Positions 1-12,289 of a stretch of 64,000 nucleotides of DNA are shown here, piece after piece (within the stretch, counting starts at the first letter, position 1; every line of letters starts with the position of its first letter). The notes beneath the pieces were generated by a model. That model had not been told where the DNA came from. It was given only the letters and a program-made list of their open reading frames with translations, and ran no database searches. The stretch comes from Phallus indusiatus (Eukaryota; Basidiomycota; Agaricomycetes; Phallales; Phallaceae): positions 124,001 through 188,000 of the forward strand of contig JAQFWX010000023.1 in NCBI GenBank assembly GCA_027605045.1. The letters are read 5' to 3'. The position numbers and the translations under genes are program-made.

Positions 1-519
1 TAGGGCTTCAAATGATAAAAGGTAGAATCTCGGCGATGCCGACTCGTGATAATCGCTATCGTGTGACTGATCAGTATATGCGTAGTTTAGCCGCATATGT
101 ATATAATATCCTTGCAGTCGAGAGTAGTTTCCTCGACTGGAAATATTACAGTTACATCAGTCTAAACTACTGCTCCTAGTCATCTATACTAAGAGGAGAT
201 TAACCTCTCAGTCACTATATTTCCAGCCGATTTTTGTCATCAAAGCATGCCTGGATGATTACCATAGAAGAGGTTATACATAATAATTTGGAGCGCATTG
301 ATTGCGTCGTGAAACCAATATCAATTAAAGAAGATATGTTTGGATTTCAAGCCTGTGGCATTTATCAAGTCAGAGTTCAGGCCGTTCAGGGCCCAGGCAG
401 GCACGATGTGTGACGAAGAAGTCACGGATTGTCACAAAAAAGGATATTTGTTTCCTCCCTCCCGCCCAGTTTGTGCCCATCTGCATGCTTGCCACGCTGA
501 CGTTCAAACATCAACCAAA
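1..519. other. Upstream region of the ISWI gene, no gene seen
   Basis: No protein family is recognisable on either strand. Short open frames are present, but none begins at an ATG followed by a known domain. The stretch probably holds the promoter and 5' leader of the ISWI gene that starts at 520. I see no clear TATA element close to that start. Confidence 0.5.
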
Positions 520-3500
520 ATGACTGTACGTAGCATTTCTGTCGGAATTCAAATGTATCTCTCATAAACGACTTCAGACATCGGCAGTACCATCAATCAA
601 TGAAGAGGACAAGCTGAGCGATGTGATTCCTGATAGTAAGGATATTTCTAGACAGGTACGTTAACAGTCATTCTCTTATTTGTTTGTTTGTAATAACCGT
701 TATTGAACATTTTTTCAGGTCAGCGAGAGACCGGACGAGGATGTTAGCATGCTTTCGACCAGCGACCGAGAGGAGGCTGAGAGTGAAGCAGATGAATTAG
801 AGACAGATGTTGATGCTCTAGATGTTGTACGCGGCGTTCATTTTATCTTTCGTGTGAATAAGACGGGTTTTATTGCTTAATGACGCGCTTATATAGGATG
901 AAGCTGAATACCTTACACCTTCAAAGGTATCACAGAAGTCGCAGGCGGACAGGAAGCGTCTCAAGCGTAGCATCAGGAAAGGCCAAGAAGGCGACTTGAT
1001 GTCCAAACGGCAGGAAATGAGCAAGGCAAAGGTGTGGACGCCTCTGAACCCCATGTTTCTGGGCATTCATGAGACACTTTTTTACGTAGATCGCCGACTC
1101 CGTCAAGCGGTATTCGTATCTTTTGGGTCAGACGGAACTCTTCAGACATTTTGTGGATATTAAAGTGGGGTATTTATATATTTTGGTTTCTTTTTTTCGC
1201 TCATAGCAGGTAGAGAGCGCGTGATCCTGAGTATGCCGCGCTAATGGACGCCCAGCCAAAACCGAAGGGTCGCGGTCGGAAGAAGGCTACGTATGTTTTT
1301 TTTTACTGCCCAAGTTGCCTTCAAAGCTTGCTAATGATATATTAGCGCTGAGAATGATAGGCGACATCGTAAAAGTGAAAAGGAGGAGGATGAAGAACTC
1401 CTGAAAGATGGCGAACGAGCTGTTGAGAGTGACGATCAACCGTTTGTCTTCGAAGAATCTCCATCTTGTAAGTCGCACCTTTTTTTGTTTTTTATTAATG
1501 CTATACTGTTTTATTTCAGTTATTAAAGGAGGCAAGATGCGTGACTATCAAATTCAAGGGCTAAATTGGATGGTCTCGCTACACCATAACGGATTGAATG
1601 GCATTCTTGCTGACGAGATGGGTCTTGGGAAAACCTTACAAACGGTCTCTTTCCTCTCGTATCTGAAACACTATCGAGATATGCCTGGTCCACACCTCAT
1701 TGTCGTACCCAAAAGTACCCTACAAAATTGGGCCCGTGAGTTCGAGAAATGGAGTCCGGATTTTGACGTTGTTCTCTTGACTGGTACAAAAGAAGAACGA
1801 GTAAGTGTACTACATCCTTCTCGAAAACCCAAGTTTGACGTTCATAAAGCAAGCAATAATATCATCGCGCCTTTTACCTCAAAAGTTTGAGGTTTGTATC
1901 ACCTCTTACGAAATGTGCCTGCGGGAGAAGAATATTTTCAAAAAATTTGCGTTCGCGTATATTGTCATCGATGAAGCCCATCGAATAAAGAACGTGGATT
2001 CAATTTTATCTCAGATAGTCCGTGTCTTCGACTCTCGCGGTCGGATGCTCATCACTGGGACGCCCCTTCAAAACAATCTTCAAGAACTATTCTCATTGCT
2101 CAACTTCATATGTCCCGAAATCTTCTCCGATTTTAAAGACCTGGATAGCTTCCTGCATAAAGATGGGGGATCAAGCTCAGAGGAAGATGCGAGCAAGAAA
2201 GTTGTGGAAGCCTTGCACAAGATCTTGCGCCCGTTCTTACTGCGCCGAGTCAAATCAGACGTAGAGAAGAGCCTCCTTCCAAGTACGTTGTTTTCGCACC
2301 TCAGGTTTTAAACCCTTTTGCCAACGATGTTATTAGAAAAAGAGATCAATATCTACGTCGGTTTGACGGATATGCAGCGGAAATGGTATCGGTCGGTTTT
2401 GGAGAAAGATATCGACGCTGTTACAGGTATGTATCCACCTTTCTATGCTCTTCATTCTCCCTATAGTTGTAAAGGTTTGAGCGGAAAGAAGGAAGGCAAG
2501 ACAAGACTGATGAACATTGTCATGCAGCTCCGTAAAGGCAAGACCACTTTCTAGAAATTTAAGCTATGTACGCTGATATTCAACTTAATAGTCACTTGCC
2601 ATCCGTACCTGTTTGATGGTGCTGTAAGACGTGCTTTGATCGTTGCTCTTACGTGGCCTAACGATGTTGCAGGAACCGGGTCCGCCTTACACGACAGACG
2701 AGCACTTGATTGAGAACTGCGGAAAAATGATTATCTTGGACAAGCTGTTGAAATCCATGAAAGCGAAAGGTTCTCGCGTCCTTATCTTTAGTCAAATGAG
2801 CCGGGTTTTGGATATACTAGAGGACTATTGTATATTCCGCAAGTTCCGTACGTCTATCGCTTACTTCTCGTGCGGATGTCATACTTATTTTTGGCTCTTG
2901 CTTATAGCCCATTGTAGAATAGACGGCGGCACTGCACATGAAGATCGTATCGCTGCTATTGATGAATATAACCGTCCAGGGAGCGAGAAGTTTGTGTTCT
3001 TATTGACGACTAGAGCTGGGGGTCTTGGTATCAACTTGACAACGGCTGATATTGTCGTTTTGTACGATAGTGATTGGTACGTTGAAAGACCAGGAAACGA
3101 TTTTGTGACCTCCTGATATGCGCACTAGGAATCCCCAAGCAGACTTGCAGGCTATGGACCGAGCGCACCGTATTGGCCAGACTAAGCAAGTTTATGTATT
3201 TCGATTGATCACGGAGGTTAGGTTCTCGTTCTTTAAGGGATCAGATGCTGATGGTTGGCCTTTAGAACTCTGTAGAAGAACGTATGCTTGAACGTGCAGC
3301 ACAGAAGTTGCGTTTAGATCAGCTTGTCATTCAGCAAGGCCGAACACAAATCGCGAAAGGTAGGTACTAGTTCGTGCTCCAAGCCGTGTTCAATCGTTCA
3401 TCCTATTGTATTACTATGCAGCTGCGAACAAAGAAGAGTTACTGGATATCATTCAACACGGTGCGGAGAAGATTGTCAACACAACTGAAAAGTTCGTTGT

Positions 3501-5157
3501 GTCTCCGGTTTCAAGGTTCCATATGAAGAATCTGATCTTTAAGCAGTTTGTTGATCAACGAGGACATCGACGAAATCATTCGTATGGGAGAAGAGCGAAC
3601 AGCAGAGATTAACCAGAAATACGCGGAACTGAACATTGACGATTTGAATAACTTTAAATCTGACTTCAGCGTGAAAGAATGGGAGGGCGAAGAGTTTGGT
3701 AAAGTTCGTGGCCCATTCGTTCTTCATAGTTTGTTCTTCGTTGATATGGGTGATCACAGAACAAGTCGCTTGGATTCGGATGGCTACAGCCCTCGAAACG
3801 CGAACGGAGAGGAAACTACTCTATTGATGGTTATTATAAGGAAGCTATGCGCGCTGGTCCTAAGACTGATAAGGCTCCGAAGCAACCGCGTCCTCCAAAG
3901 CAGATCATGATGTTCGTGCTTCGCTTGGCTAAAGTTGTTTATGTATACTAAACCGGTACTACAGTCAAGACTTCCAGTTCTATCCTCCTGAGCTGGAAGA
4001 GCTTCAGGAGAGAGAAGCCTATGCTTTTAAGGTTAGATCATTCGCGTGCTTTCTCATTGAGAAACGGAAAGCTGACATGCTCCTTCAGCGTGCGCATGAG
4101 TACCAAGTACCTTTGCGTGAACCTAATAACGATGATGAAACACCTGAGATGCTGGCTGCCGAGCAAGCTGCAGAGCAAGCGCTGATTGACAACGGTATGT
4201 TGGTAGCTTTTTCAAAGGCGTCCAGACATCGATTGAGTGCGTAGCTGAGCCGCTGACCGAGGAGGAGATGGCACGTAAAGAAGAGCTCAGTCATCAGGGT
4301 TTTGATAACTGGAGCAAGCGCGATTTCCAACAGTTTGTCAAGGGCGTTGAGGCTCATGGACGGTTCGTATCGATAAACTCTTTTGCGTTGGACATCGTCT
4401 TTATACCGGTTTGTAGGGATGCTTCGTACGAACTTATCGCGTCGGAGATTCAAAATAAGACGGCCGAGGAAGTCAAAGCGTATGCCAAAGTCTTCTGGAA
4501 ACGTTGGCATGAGTTAGAAGGTGAGTATGAGCTTTACAGATCGGTTCGTTGAGGTTCTCCATCTTATGTAACAATAGACTATACTCGCATTGAACAACGT
4601 ATCGCGGAGGGCGAAGCTCGGCGAGAAAAGCAGGATAACCTGGAAGCGTTACTAGAGGAGAAGATCAAGTCGGTCCGGTATCCCATGCAAGAGTTAGAAC
4701 TAAACTATCCGGTCGCGAAGGGAAAGGTGTATAGCGAGGAAGAAGATCGGTATCTCTTATGCCGTCTCAACTACTATGGGCTAAAGAGCCCGGATGTATA
4801 TGATCGGATAAAGAAGGACATTACGGAGTTCCCTGTGTTCCGGTTTGATTGGTTCTTCAAGAGCAGGACACCGCAGGAACTCTCGAGAAGGTGTCATACG
4901 TTGTTGGGTATGATCACAAAGGAACACGAAGATAAGATGAAGGAGGACCAGCAGAGGAAGAGTGCTAAAGGTTCGCGTGGAGCGGTATGTTCTTTTTATC
5001 ATGAAGACTGTACTTGACTCAATGCCTATTCTCATTCGTTTTATAGAAGCGATCTCTGCCAGCAGAAACCAATGGAGCGGATTCATCCCGTCGCTCGACA
5101 CCAGCTGCGGCGAACTCTGCGCCCAAAAAGACCAATAAGAGGAAAAAAGTTTCATAG
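520..5157 (+). CDS. ISW1: ISWI-type chromatin-remodelling ATPase
   Basis: This is an ISWI/SNF2-family nucleosome-spacing ATPase acting in the nucleus. In order the exons encode an acidic N-terminus, the ISWI-typical [19 protein letters not shown] block (about 1090-1165), the SNF2 helicase with Walker A DEMGLGKT (about 1612) and DEAH (about 1972), and a C-terminal helicase lobe with [12 protein letters not shown] (about 3153). The HAND region, a SANT domain ([16 protein letters not shown], about 4300) and a SLIDE domain (about 4720-4910) follow. The tail is basic and ends in KKVS before TAG at 5157. There are many introns of about 50-70 nt. I chose ATG 520 because it has a good context and splices in frame (intron 526-577) to an acidic exon of ISWI type. 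It appears intact. The symbol is assigned by family; ISW1 and ISW2 cannot be told apart here. Confidence 0.93.
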
Positions 5158-5351
5158 ATTGATTGTATATTACAGTTGTTGTTACTTATAGAATATAATG
5201 TAGTCTGTATTTTTCATATATTCTGTGTTAATATTAAACTGTCCATGTTCGCGGAAACAAATCCTCACCTAATACGGCTACCTCCCGTCTTGCATCATCT
5301 GTACTTTTTACAACGAAAAATGTTTTTCCGATCCTTAATTAAGCCCACATC

Positions 5352-6384
5352 ATGGGAGACTCTAGCAAAATTCTCAAAGTCGTTCTTACCGGTACAACTG
5401 GCAACCTTGGATCCTGTGTACTAAAGCATGCCCTGTCATCCATTCCCAAATCGTCTATCATTGTCTCCCTTTATAATCCATCCAAAAAACCCGAAGGTAT
5501 CGATGGAGTAGAGATAAGAGAAGGGAATTATGAGGATCCTGAGTCTCTTGATAAGGCTTACAGCGGGGCTGATATACTGTTTTTGATGAGTTATCCGAGT
5601 ATAAGATATCAGGTTCGGGTCGATGTAAGTGCGCCTCATTGCGTTTTGAACAAACTGTGCCGAATTGGTTGTTGTCTTTGATTGTCTTCAATAGGCCCAC
5701 ACAAATGCAATAGAGGCTGCCAAACGCACATCTATCAAACATATCATATATACGTCGCTTGCTTTTGCTGGTGCACCGTCGAGCTCGGACAGCATCGCCG
5801 CCGTGATGCAAGCTCATCTGGCCACGGAGCAGCATCTGAAGACAAAGCTACCTTCTTCAATGACATATACTATTCTTCGTGAAGGGCTCTACACGGAATC
5901 ATTCCCCCTTTATCTCGGCATATACGATATCTCAAAGAAACCTCTGGAGGTTTTTGTTCCGCCTGGCGATAACGACGGTCTTATCGCTTTCACAAAGAGA
6001 GACGAGTTGGGAGAGGCTACCGCCAAAGTCATCAAGGATATAATAGATAAAAGGGACCAAAGCGAATTTGCGAACAAGACGATCTTGTTGTCGGCTACAC
6101 CTAGATATTCTTTGCGATCTCTCGGCGCGACGATTGGGAGCATTCTGGGTACAGAGCCTGTTAACGTCAAATATGTTTCCGTGGAGGAGTATGCTGCCTC
6201 CGGTGGAAAGGCAGCTTCATTGATTGGGTCAGTTGAAATGGCTAAAGATTGGGCCACCACGTATCCTGCAATTGGAAAGGGAGAAACAGGTTATTCGGGG
6301 GAAGGGAGTCAGGAATTAGAACGTATACTTGGTCGACAACCAGAGGATGTCGAAGTCACTCTGAGGCGAATACTCACGAATTGA
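5352..6384 (+). CDS. NmrA-like NAD(P)-binding Rossmann protein
   Basis: Two exons (5352-5624 and 5695-6384, one 70-nt intron) give a protein of 320 residues. It begins with a beta-strand and the dinucleotide loop GTTGNLG (residues about 14-20), the variant glycine motif of NmrA/atypical SDR proteins. NxxExA-type residues and a YTSLAFAG strand follow in the middle. Relatives include the NAD(P)H-dependent azo and triphenylmethane dye reductases and the redox-sensing regulator NmrA. The sequence supports nucleotide binding and a cytosolic location, with no signal peptide, but does not settle the substrate. It starts less than 200 bp after the ISWI stop and shares its strand. No defect is seen. 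Confidence 0.85.
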
Positions 6385-7049
6385 GAATATAGAAGTCCTT
6401 GCTAGCACCGATATCCGGCGATTTTCTTAAAGTAACTTTACCTCGCTATCAAAAAGCAAATAAACTCGGGTCTTGTACTACTACATGTGCCAATGTCATC
6501 GTACGGAATGAAGGAAGTCTTAAATAATTGCAACCGACCGTCGAAATTTTATCATCAAGTACCCATTTTTCTCCGAGGATGATTCTTCAATTTCATGTGA
6601 TTGATTTGATTGACGAAATCGCTCACACGTGTGTTCGAAGACCCGGGTACGTATGCATATTGAACGGCATCAGTCTTGGTTCTTGCCAGTGGCTGTGGGG
6701 ATGGATCAAAGATAACCAATTATGTCCAATGGCCGCACCGTTGATAAGGAATTCTATTATAAACGTGCTTCACAGAAGCAAGGCTCGAGCTAATTGCGCG
6801 GGTTTATGCTCATTTAAATGCTCCTTTGTCACGGGAATTATACTGGACATCTCCATGTGGAATTCATTAACGCATGGTCAGTTTCTTTTTGCCTTAACGC
6901 ATTCACATGGGTTCGGTAAACTCAGCAACTGTGGAGCCGTTTTGAATTCTCATCTGTAGGATTTCGTGATTTGGGATACCTATATAAAAAGGGGATGACG
7001 AAAGAGAATACAAGGAATAAATCGCTGGTTTTGCTCGATCGTCATCATC
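6385..7049. other. Intergenic region with putative promoter
   Basis: A frame open from about 6528 to 6959 begins at a non-ATG codon and matches no family I know. Its composition is that of ordinary intergenic DNA. The right end carries the TATA element of the RNase T2 gene, listed separately. Confidence 0.45.
6981..6990 (+). promoter_or_regulatory. TATA box of the RNase T2 gene
   Basis: The sequence TATATAAAAA lies about 60-70 bp before the ATG at 7050. This is the usual spacing for a core promoter of a strongly regulated secreted enzyme. It is the clearest TATA element in the left part of the window. Confidence 0.6.
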
Positions 7050-9079
7050 ATGTTCTCTCGTAACGTTTCAAGGGCTGCGTTCTTAGCTGTAGGGCTCATC
7101 CTAAGCAAAGTAACAATGCAAGTTCATTCAGCTACTTTGGCTGGTTTGTTGCCCAGGGCTTCGTCAGGTTGTTTAACTACGGGAGCAGTGTCATGCCACA
7201 ATACGACCGTCCAGGGGAATTTGTGTTGCTTCGAAGCACAGGTGAGCCTCGTATCAAGTTGTGGTTTGGCAGTTTACTAGTTCGCCAGTGCCATGCTGAC
7301 CGTGATCCTGGTTGTAATCTCAGGGACTTTTGTTGCAAACGCAGGTTCGTGAATGTTTCTGTCATCAATTTTCTTTTGGACAGGAAGTTGTCAATGCTTT
7401 CGCGATTATTGACACCGTGTTTTATGTCAGTTTTGGGACACATCAGGTCCGGGGACCGCGCTCCCGACGACGTGGACTGTCCACGGTACTTGCTTTTTTT
7501 AAATGATTTTTTGAAGTGATTGATCGCGAATTGAAATAGGGCTATGGCCTGACAAGTAAGGGACCAATATTTTTTCTCTTTTTTTTTGACAAACCTGCCT
7601 TCCCATCAGCTGTGACGGATCCTTTCAGGAAGACTGTGATCCTTCCAGAGATTATGACAATATCACCCAGATTCTTCAAAGTCAAGGACAGACCGAATTA
7701 TTGGAATTTATGCAAACGGTATGATGACATTGTGTGTTTTCCGAGGTTATATCTGTTCATTGCCTCATATAGTTTTGGCTTAATATCAATGGTGATAACG
7801 AAGAACTGTGGGAGGTAGGTAATTTCGACATGATCTTTAGGCTTACATGGCGAACGTTGTTTTAGCATGAGTGGGCAACTCACGGGACGTGTTACAGGTA
7901 AATGCCTATTCAACTCACGCCTCCAGATTGAATAAATGACTTACTTTTTATCAGTACCCTTGAGCCTGATTGCTTTCCCCAAGGAACAGTACCCGGAACG
8001 GATGTGAGTTTAATCGCTTAACAAACAAATGATCTACTGCTTAACTATCTCACTAACAGGCGGTTGACTTCTTTCTGACGGTCCAGCGGATCTATCAGGT
8101 AAGCCTTCAAATTGACCTTGTTTTGTTGAAGAATCGATAGTTCACCGAACCAAGTCACTTCCTACATTCCAATGGCTTGAACAAGGTGGTATAACGCCAT
8201 CTTCCGACAAGACATTCACGCTTTCCGAGATCACAAATGTTCTACAAGAAGCATCTGTAAAGGTCTCCTTTTTTTTTCGCTCCAATTCTGAGTGGAAATG
8301 ATCTTAGGGTGTCATTCCATCTTTGGACTGTGATGGATCAGCTTTGAACCAAATCAGCTGGTACTTTAATCTACAAGGCAGTGTGATTGACGGAAACTTC
8401 ATTATGATTGGTGGGTTACAATTCACATTATGAAAAATTGATTTATGATATGAATCTCTTAAATCAGATGCTCCTGAGGAAGGCTCATGTGCGTCGTCTG
8501 GTTTAACATATCCTCCCAAACCCGGAAATAGCGGCACCAGCAGCGGCGGCAGTACTAGCGGTGGGAGCAGTGGTGGTGGCAGTGGAAGTGTAAGTGAAAA
8601 CTTCGAACCATTATCTTTCAGACATAAAATATCCTTGCTTTAGACTCCATCTTCTGTACCGGCGAAGTCAACGCTTAGTATATCAACATCCGACGGATCA
8701 ACCAAAGGGGGTGTTTTGACCTCCGGAACGTGGTCTGTCCAGACACCAGCAACGTTTACCGCAACAACTTCGGGATCTGGATTTACTTTGTCAACCTCAA
8801 AAGGGAATTGTGGAGTTTCTAGTAGTGGGCAATTTGAGTGTGGAAGCGGTATCAGCTCCTCCATCTTTGGTGCTGTAAGTAACTCTGGAAAAAGAACTAC
8901 TCGAGTATTCATGCATTCTGTTCTACCTTTAGCAATCGTCAGGTGAAAACCTGCTTCTGACGTTCCAAGAGTCTCCTGATTTTACGGCCTCGTCAGTTCC
9001 CAGTGGAACAGCCCAAATTTCGATCTTTACTGGATCAGGAGAAGCACAAGATTTCAATATAGTCTTCAATGCAAAATAG
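7050..9079 (+). CDS. Secreted ribonuclease T2
   Basis: An acid endoribonuclease of the RNase T2 family, secreted or vacuolar. Residues 1-28 form a signal peptide. A Cys-rich N-terminus (CLTTGAVSC, NLCCFEAQ) leads into GLLLQTQ, FWDTSGPG and TTWTVHGLWPDNCDGSF, which is catalytic segment CAS I. HEWATHGTC at about 7867-7895 is CAS II. Both catalytic histidines and the HEWxTHG acid are present. HRTKSLPTFQWL and a conserved GVIPSLDC follow, then a Gly/Ser linker at about 8530-8590 and a C-terminal beta-rich domain of about 120 residues. The gene has about a dozen introns, including exons of 21 nt (7324-7344) and 16 nt (7540-7555). The stop is TAG at 9079. Family assignment is firm; borders of the middle exons are by eye. 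Confidence 0.9.
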
Positions 9080-10290
9080 AAAATGCATTAATGACATAAA
9101 CCCTATTTTCCTTTTGTCGGTAGTGGTTGTGTTTATGATAACCACCTAACACAAATATATTCTTTTGGTTACATGATTCGAGCGAATAAGGATGGCGTAT
9201 TTTATATTGAATATTAAATTTGATTTCAGACTACGGTGATATGACACTGATTGTGTATTTATGACAACTTGGAAGGCTTGAAAGCATTGTAGCCGTCATG
9301 CCAGTCCGTGCACGAGCACGACGTTAAAGGTTGATATGTTGAACAGTAAAAGGTTGTTATAGTGTTAACAAATGTGAATGACAAGGGTTTTTGCTGGCCC
9401 AAATATTCCGGGGCTCTTTGCGCTTTGAGATAACAGAGTAGGAAATTGTCTTTAACGAAAGATGTACCAATTGCCTTTCTATGCACTCTATTACAGAGAG
9501 ATATTATAAAGGGAATAGCTCATCTCCGATTAGTACCTGTGGTTACATGATAGAATATACAATGTACGAATCACCGGCCCTATTCCCGTCATTTGGACGA
9601 AAAACAGCTGAGCACTAAGACATTCGCTTGTAGAAATTGATTCCTGCTCTACTTTGGCACAGGTCAATGTTGGTAAAAACGACTCGTCCTGTAATTTGAC
9701 TTGAGAGCGTTTTGGTTAGAAGAAAAAGGGAAAACAGACGCCTGGGCTTTGATATAACCACTTTTTCTGACTCCGAATTGAGCTCCGACATGACGAGCCT
9801 CCGCATCCGATTCCGGATTCCGGATTCCTGATTTTGGTAATGTTCAATATTTCAATGCTGGTTGGATTCAGTCTACATCCGACATTCAAACAAGTTATTT
9901 CCCAGCCGTGGAAAGGGACTGGGTTCGAGTCTAATCATTGCGCGGCTAACAGCTGCATCGCGTGACCACGCTCAAAATGGTGACGCAGAATCGTCAGATG
10001 TGCAAATGGAGTCGTCTCTCGGCTACTTCGCGAAGTTCGCGCGGATGAAAAAGCTGAGAACTGTGCTGGAACAAAGGGAGGCTTCACACACACCCCTTTT
10101 GCAATTTCTTTGGTTAGACAGCTACTGAATGGCAAGCAAGGGCAGCCGAGTGGATTCCTTCTTGCAAATGGTTGCAGTGTGAAGTGCCTGTGCCATAGGC
10201 TAAATCCACGCTTCGTGATAAGAATCAACCCATCTTACTCACGATATTAAAGGTAGAACAAAAAACATCCCTTCCTGTCCGTCCTCATTG
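9080..10290. other. Intergenic region, no gene recognised
   Basis: No frame shows a known domain or a convincing exon chain. A short imperfect tandem run of an ATTCCGG-type unit lies at about 9806-9831. The right end should carry the promoter of the first P450 gene. Confidence 0.5.
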
Positions 10291-12289
10291 ATGCTTGTTC
10301 CCGTCTTCCTCGCTGTAGTCCTCGCTCTTGTGTGTGCAGATGTTTCTAGAAGGCGAAGGTATAGGGCCCCCAAAGGAAAGACGCACCTTCTTCTTGAACA
10401 TCAAAAACTTGAAATCCAAGTGAAAATTAGGTTCCAAGCTTCCCCCCGGTCCCTCAGGAAAACCAATTGTCGGGCACTTCTTTGAACTTTCCGATGTCTT
10501 TCGCCTAAAACTTATGTGTGAATGGAGGGAAAAATACGGTATAATTTTCTGACAGTTAGTTGACTAGTTGTTTCTCATCTTTGTCTATAGGCGATATTGT
10601 TTCCATAAATACCTTCGGAATACCTATTATTTTTGTTTACTCCGATAAAATTGCTCGAGATCTTTTTGACAAGCATGGTGCGACTTACTCCGACAGACCT
10701 TCTTTCAATATGGCCTTTAGGTAATGAGTTTTTGTTACTGATCAAAATGACATTGGGATAAGAATGCCGCATAGGCTTGGATGGGATTATAATATAGGCC
10801 TTTTCCCCTACGGTACATGGTGGAGACGTCATATAAGAGCATTTCACCAGTACTTTAATTCCAGAGCAGTATCAATATTTGAACCTACTCAGATGAAATC
10901 ACGTCGGTGAGAGTGAAGTCGTTCCCTAGTCGCAATCTCTACTAATGAATGTTTTTGAAAGGTTATTGCTTCAAGATTTACTCCAAACACCAGATGACTT
11001 TACAGAGCATATCAAACTTTGTATTGGTCGGATTATTGTGGGCGTATGTTACTAAACTTATATTGTGATCTTTTTTATTCGGTTTTTGTAGTCGATGTAC
11101 GCGATTGATATCAAATCGAGCAAGGACACTTTTATTGAGAGCGTTCATGTTGCTTTGGAGGGGGGCAGCCATATTGTGCTACCTGGGACGTGGCTTGTAG
11201 ACATCTTCCCAATATGTAAGTGCCTGCGTGCTTAGTTCCAAGTGCTTTATTAAATATACCATTCTAGTCAAAAAGATTCCAACCTGGATTCCAGGGATAC
11301 CTGCTAATAAGCTCATCAAGAGGTATACAAAAACAACTCGAGACATCGCCGATATCCCCTTCAATATCGTAAAGGTGTCAGATTATTAGCAAATTGGATG
11401 CACAACTGATAATATACTTACATGACAATTTACAGAACCGTGATGAGCCAGATCATTCCTTCGTGTCGATTTCGTTAAAAAGACTGCGCAACCTCGAAGC
11501 TCCATTACCAGATGAAGAAACCGTGATAAAAAATATAGCTGGAGTCGCGTATGCTGCAGGTGCAGGAACTGTACGTAATCCACGACCATCAATAAAAAGA
11601 AAAATAGTTACAAGAAACGATTTTATCTAGACTTATTCAACTTTTCTACACGCATTGGTGGCTTCTCTGCTGTTTCCTGAGGCGCGGAAGAAGATGCAGG
11701 ATGAGTTGGATCAAGTCCTTGGCGATCGTCTTCCAGCATTAAGGGATCGTGTTGATTTACCATATACCAACGCCTTTTGCCATGAAGTTATGCGCTGGCG
11801 ACCCAGTTTACCTTTGGGACTTCCACACGCTACTCTGGAAGATGACGTATATGGTCAATACTTCATCCCTAGAGGAAGTGTGATCATTGTAGATTCATGG
11901 TAACATCGTTTAACAGCTTTTTCAACTAAAGATACATGAATTGAGTCTTTTTTTATAACAAGGCAAATCTTGCGCGACAAAAAGTATGGTCCTAATCCAG
12001 AAGACTTTGATCCAGAAAGATTTCTCCAGCCCGGTATTCGTTTGTCATCTGAACAATTTGGCATCGGGAGAAGGTGAGTTGCATGCGTGCTTCTAAATAA
12101 ATGAGAGCTCCTAAAATCTTCAATTCGCCTAGAATGTGTCCCGGTCGCTTCTTCGCGAACAACACGTTTTTCCTGTTGATCGCCTCTATTTTTAAAGTAT
12201 TCAACGTTGCACCGATGAAGGATGAAAATGGAATTGACATACCCATTTCCGATGAGATCACTGTGTCAGCTGTGCCGTCAGTAGTTTAA
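10291..12289 (+). CDS. Cytochrome P450, copy 1 of 3
   Basis: A microsomal heme-thiolate monooxygenase. The N-terminus (MLVPVFLAVVLALVC, then SRRRR) is a membrane anchor with a basic stop. The Pro-rich hinge LPPGPSGKP follows at about 10443, then GDIVSINTFGIP and a helix-C WWRRHIR. The I-helix reads AAGAGT (11553-11570) and the K-helix ExxR is EVMR (about 11784). The PERF-type motif is DPERF (about 12010). The heme loop is FGIGRR, an intron, then MCPGR (about 12055-12147), with the Cys ligand present. About ten short introns interrupt it. The junction between the anchor exon and the LPPGP exon is unresolved; a tiny exon may be missing. It resembles fungal P450s annotated as CYP64-like, but the subfamily is unassigned. 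It is a close paralogue of the genes at 16180-18174 and 19060-21059, and the first gene of the putative terpene cluster. Confidence 0.9.

Noticed and set aside
6528..6959. 143-codon open frame upstream of RNase T2
   Set aside because: It has no ATG at its start, no known motif, and its composition is like intergenic DNA.
9918..9935. B-box-like GGGTTCGAGTCTA, possible tRNA
   Set aside because: No A-box at suitable distance and no cloverleaf stems.
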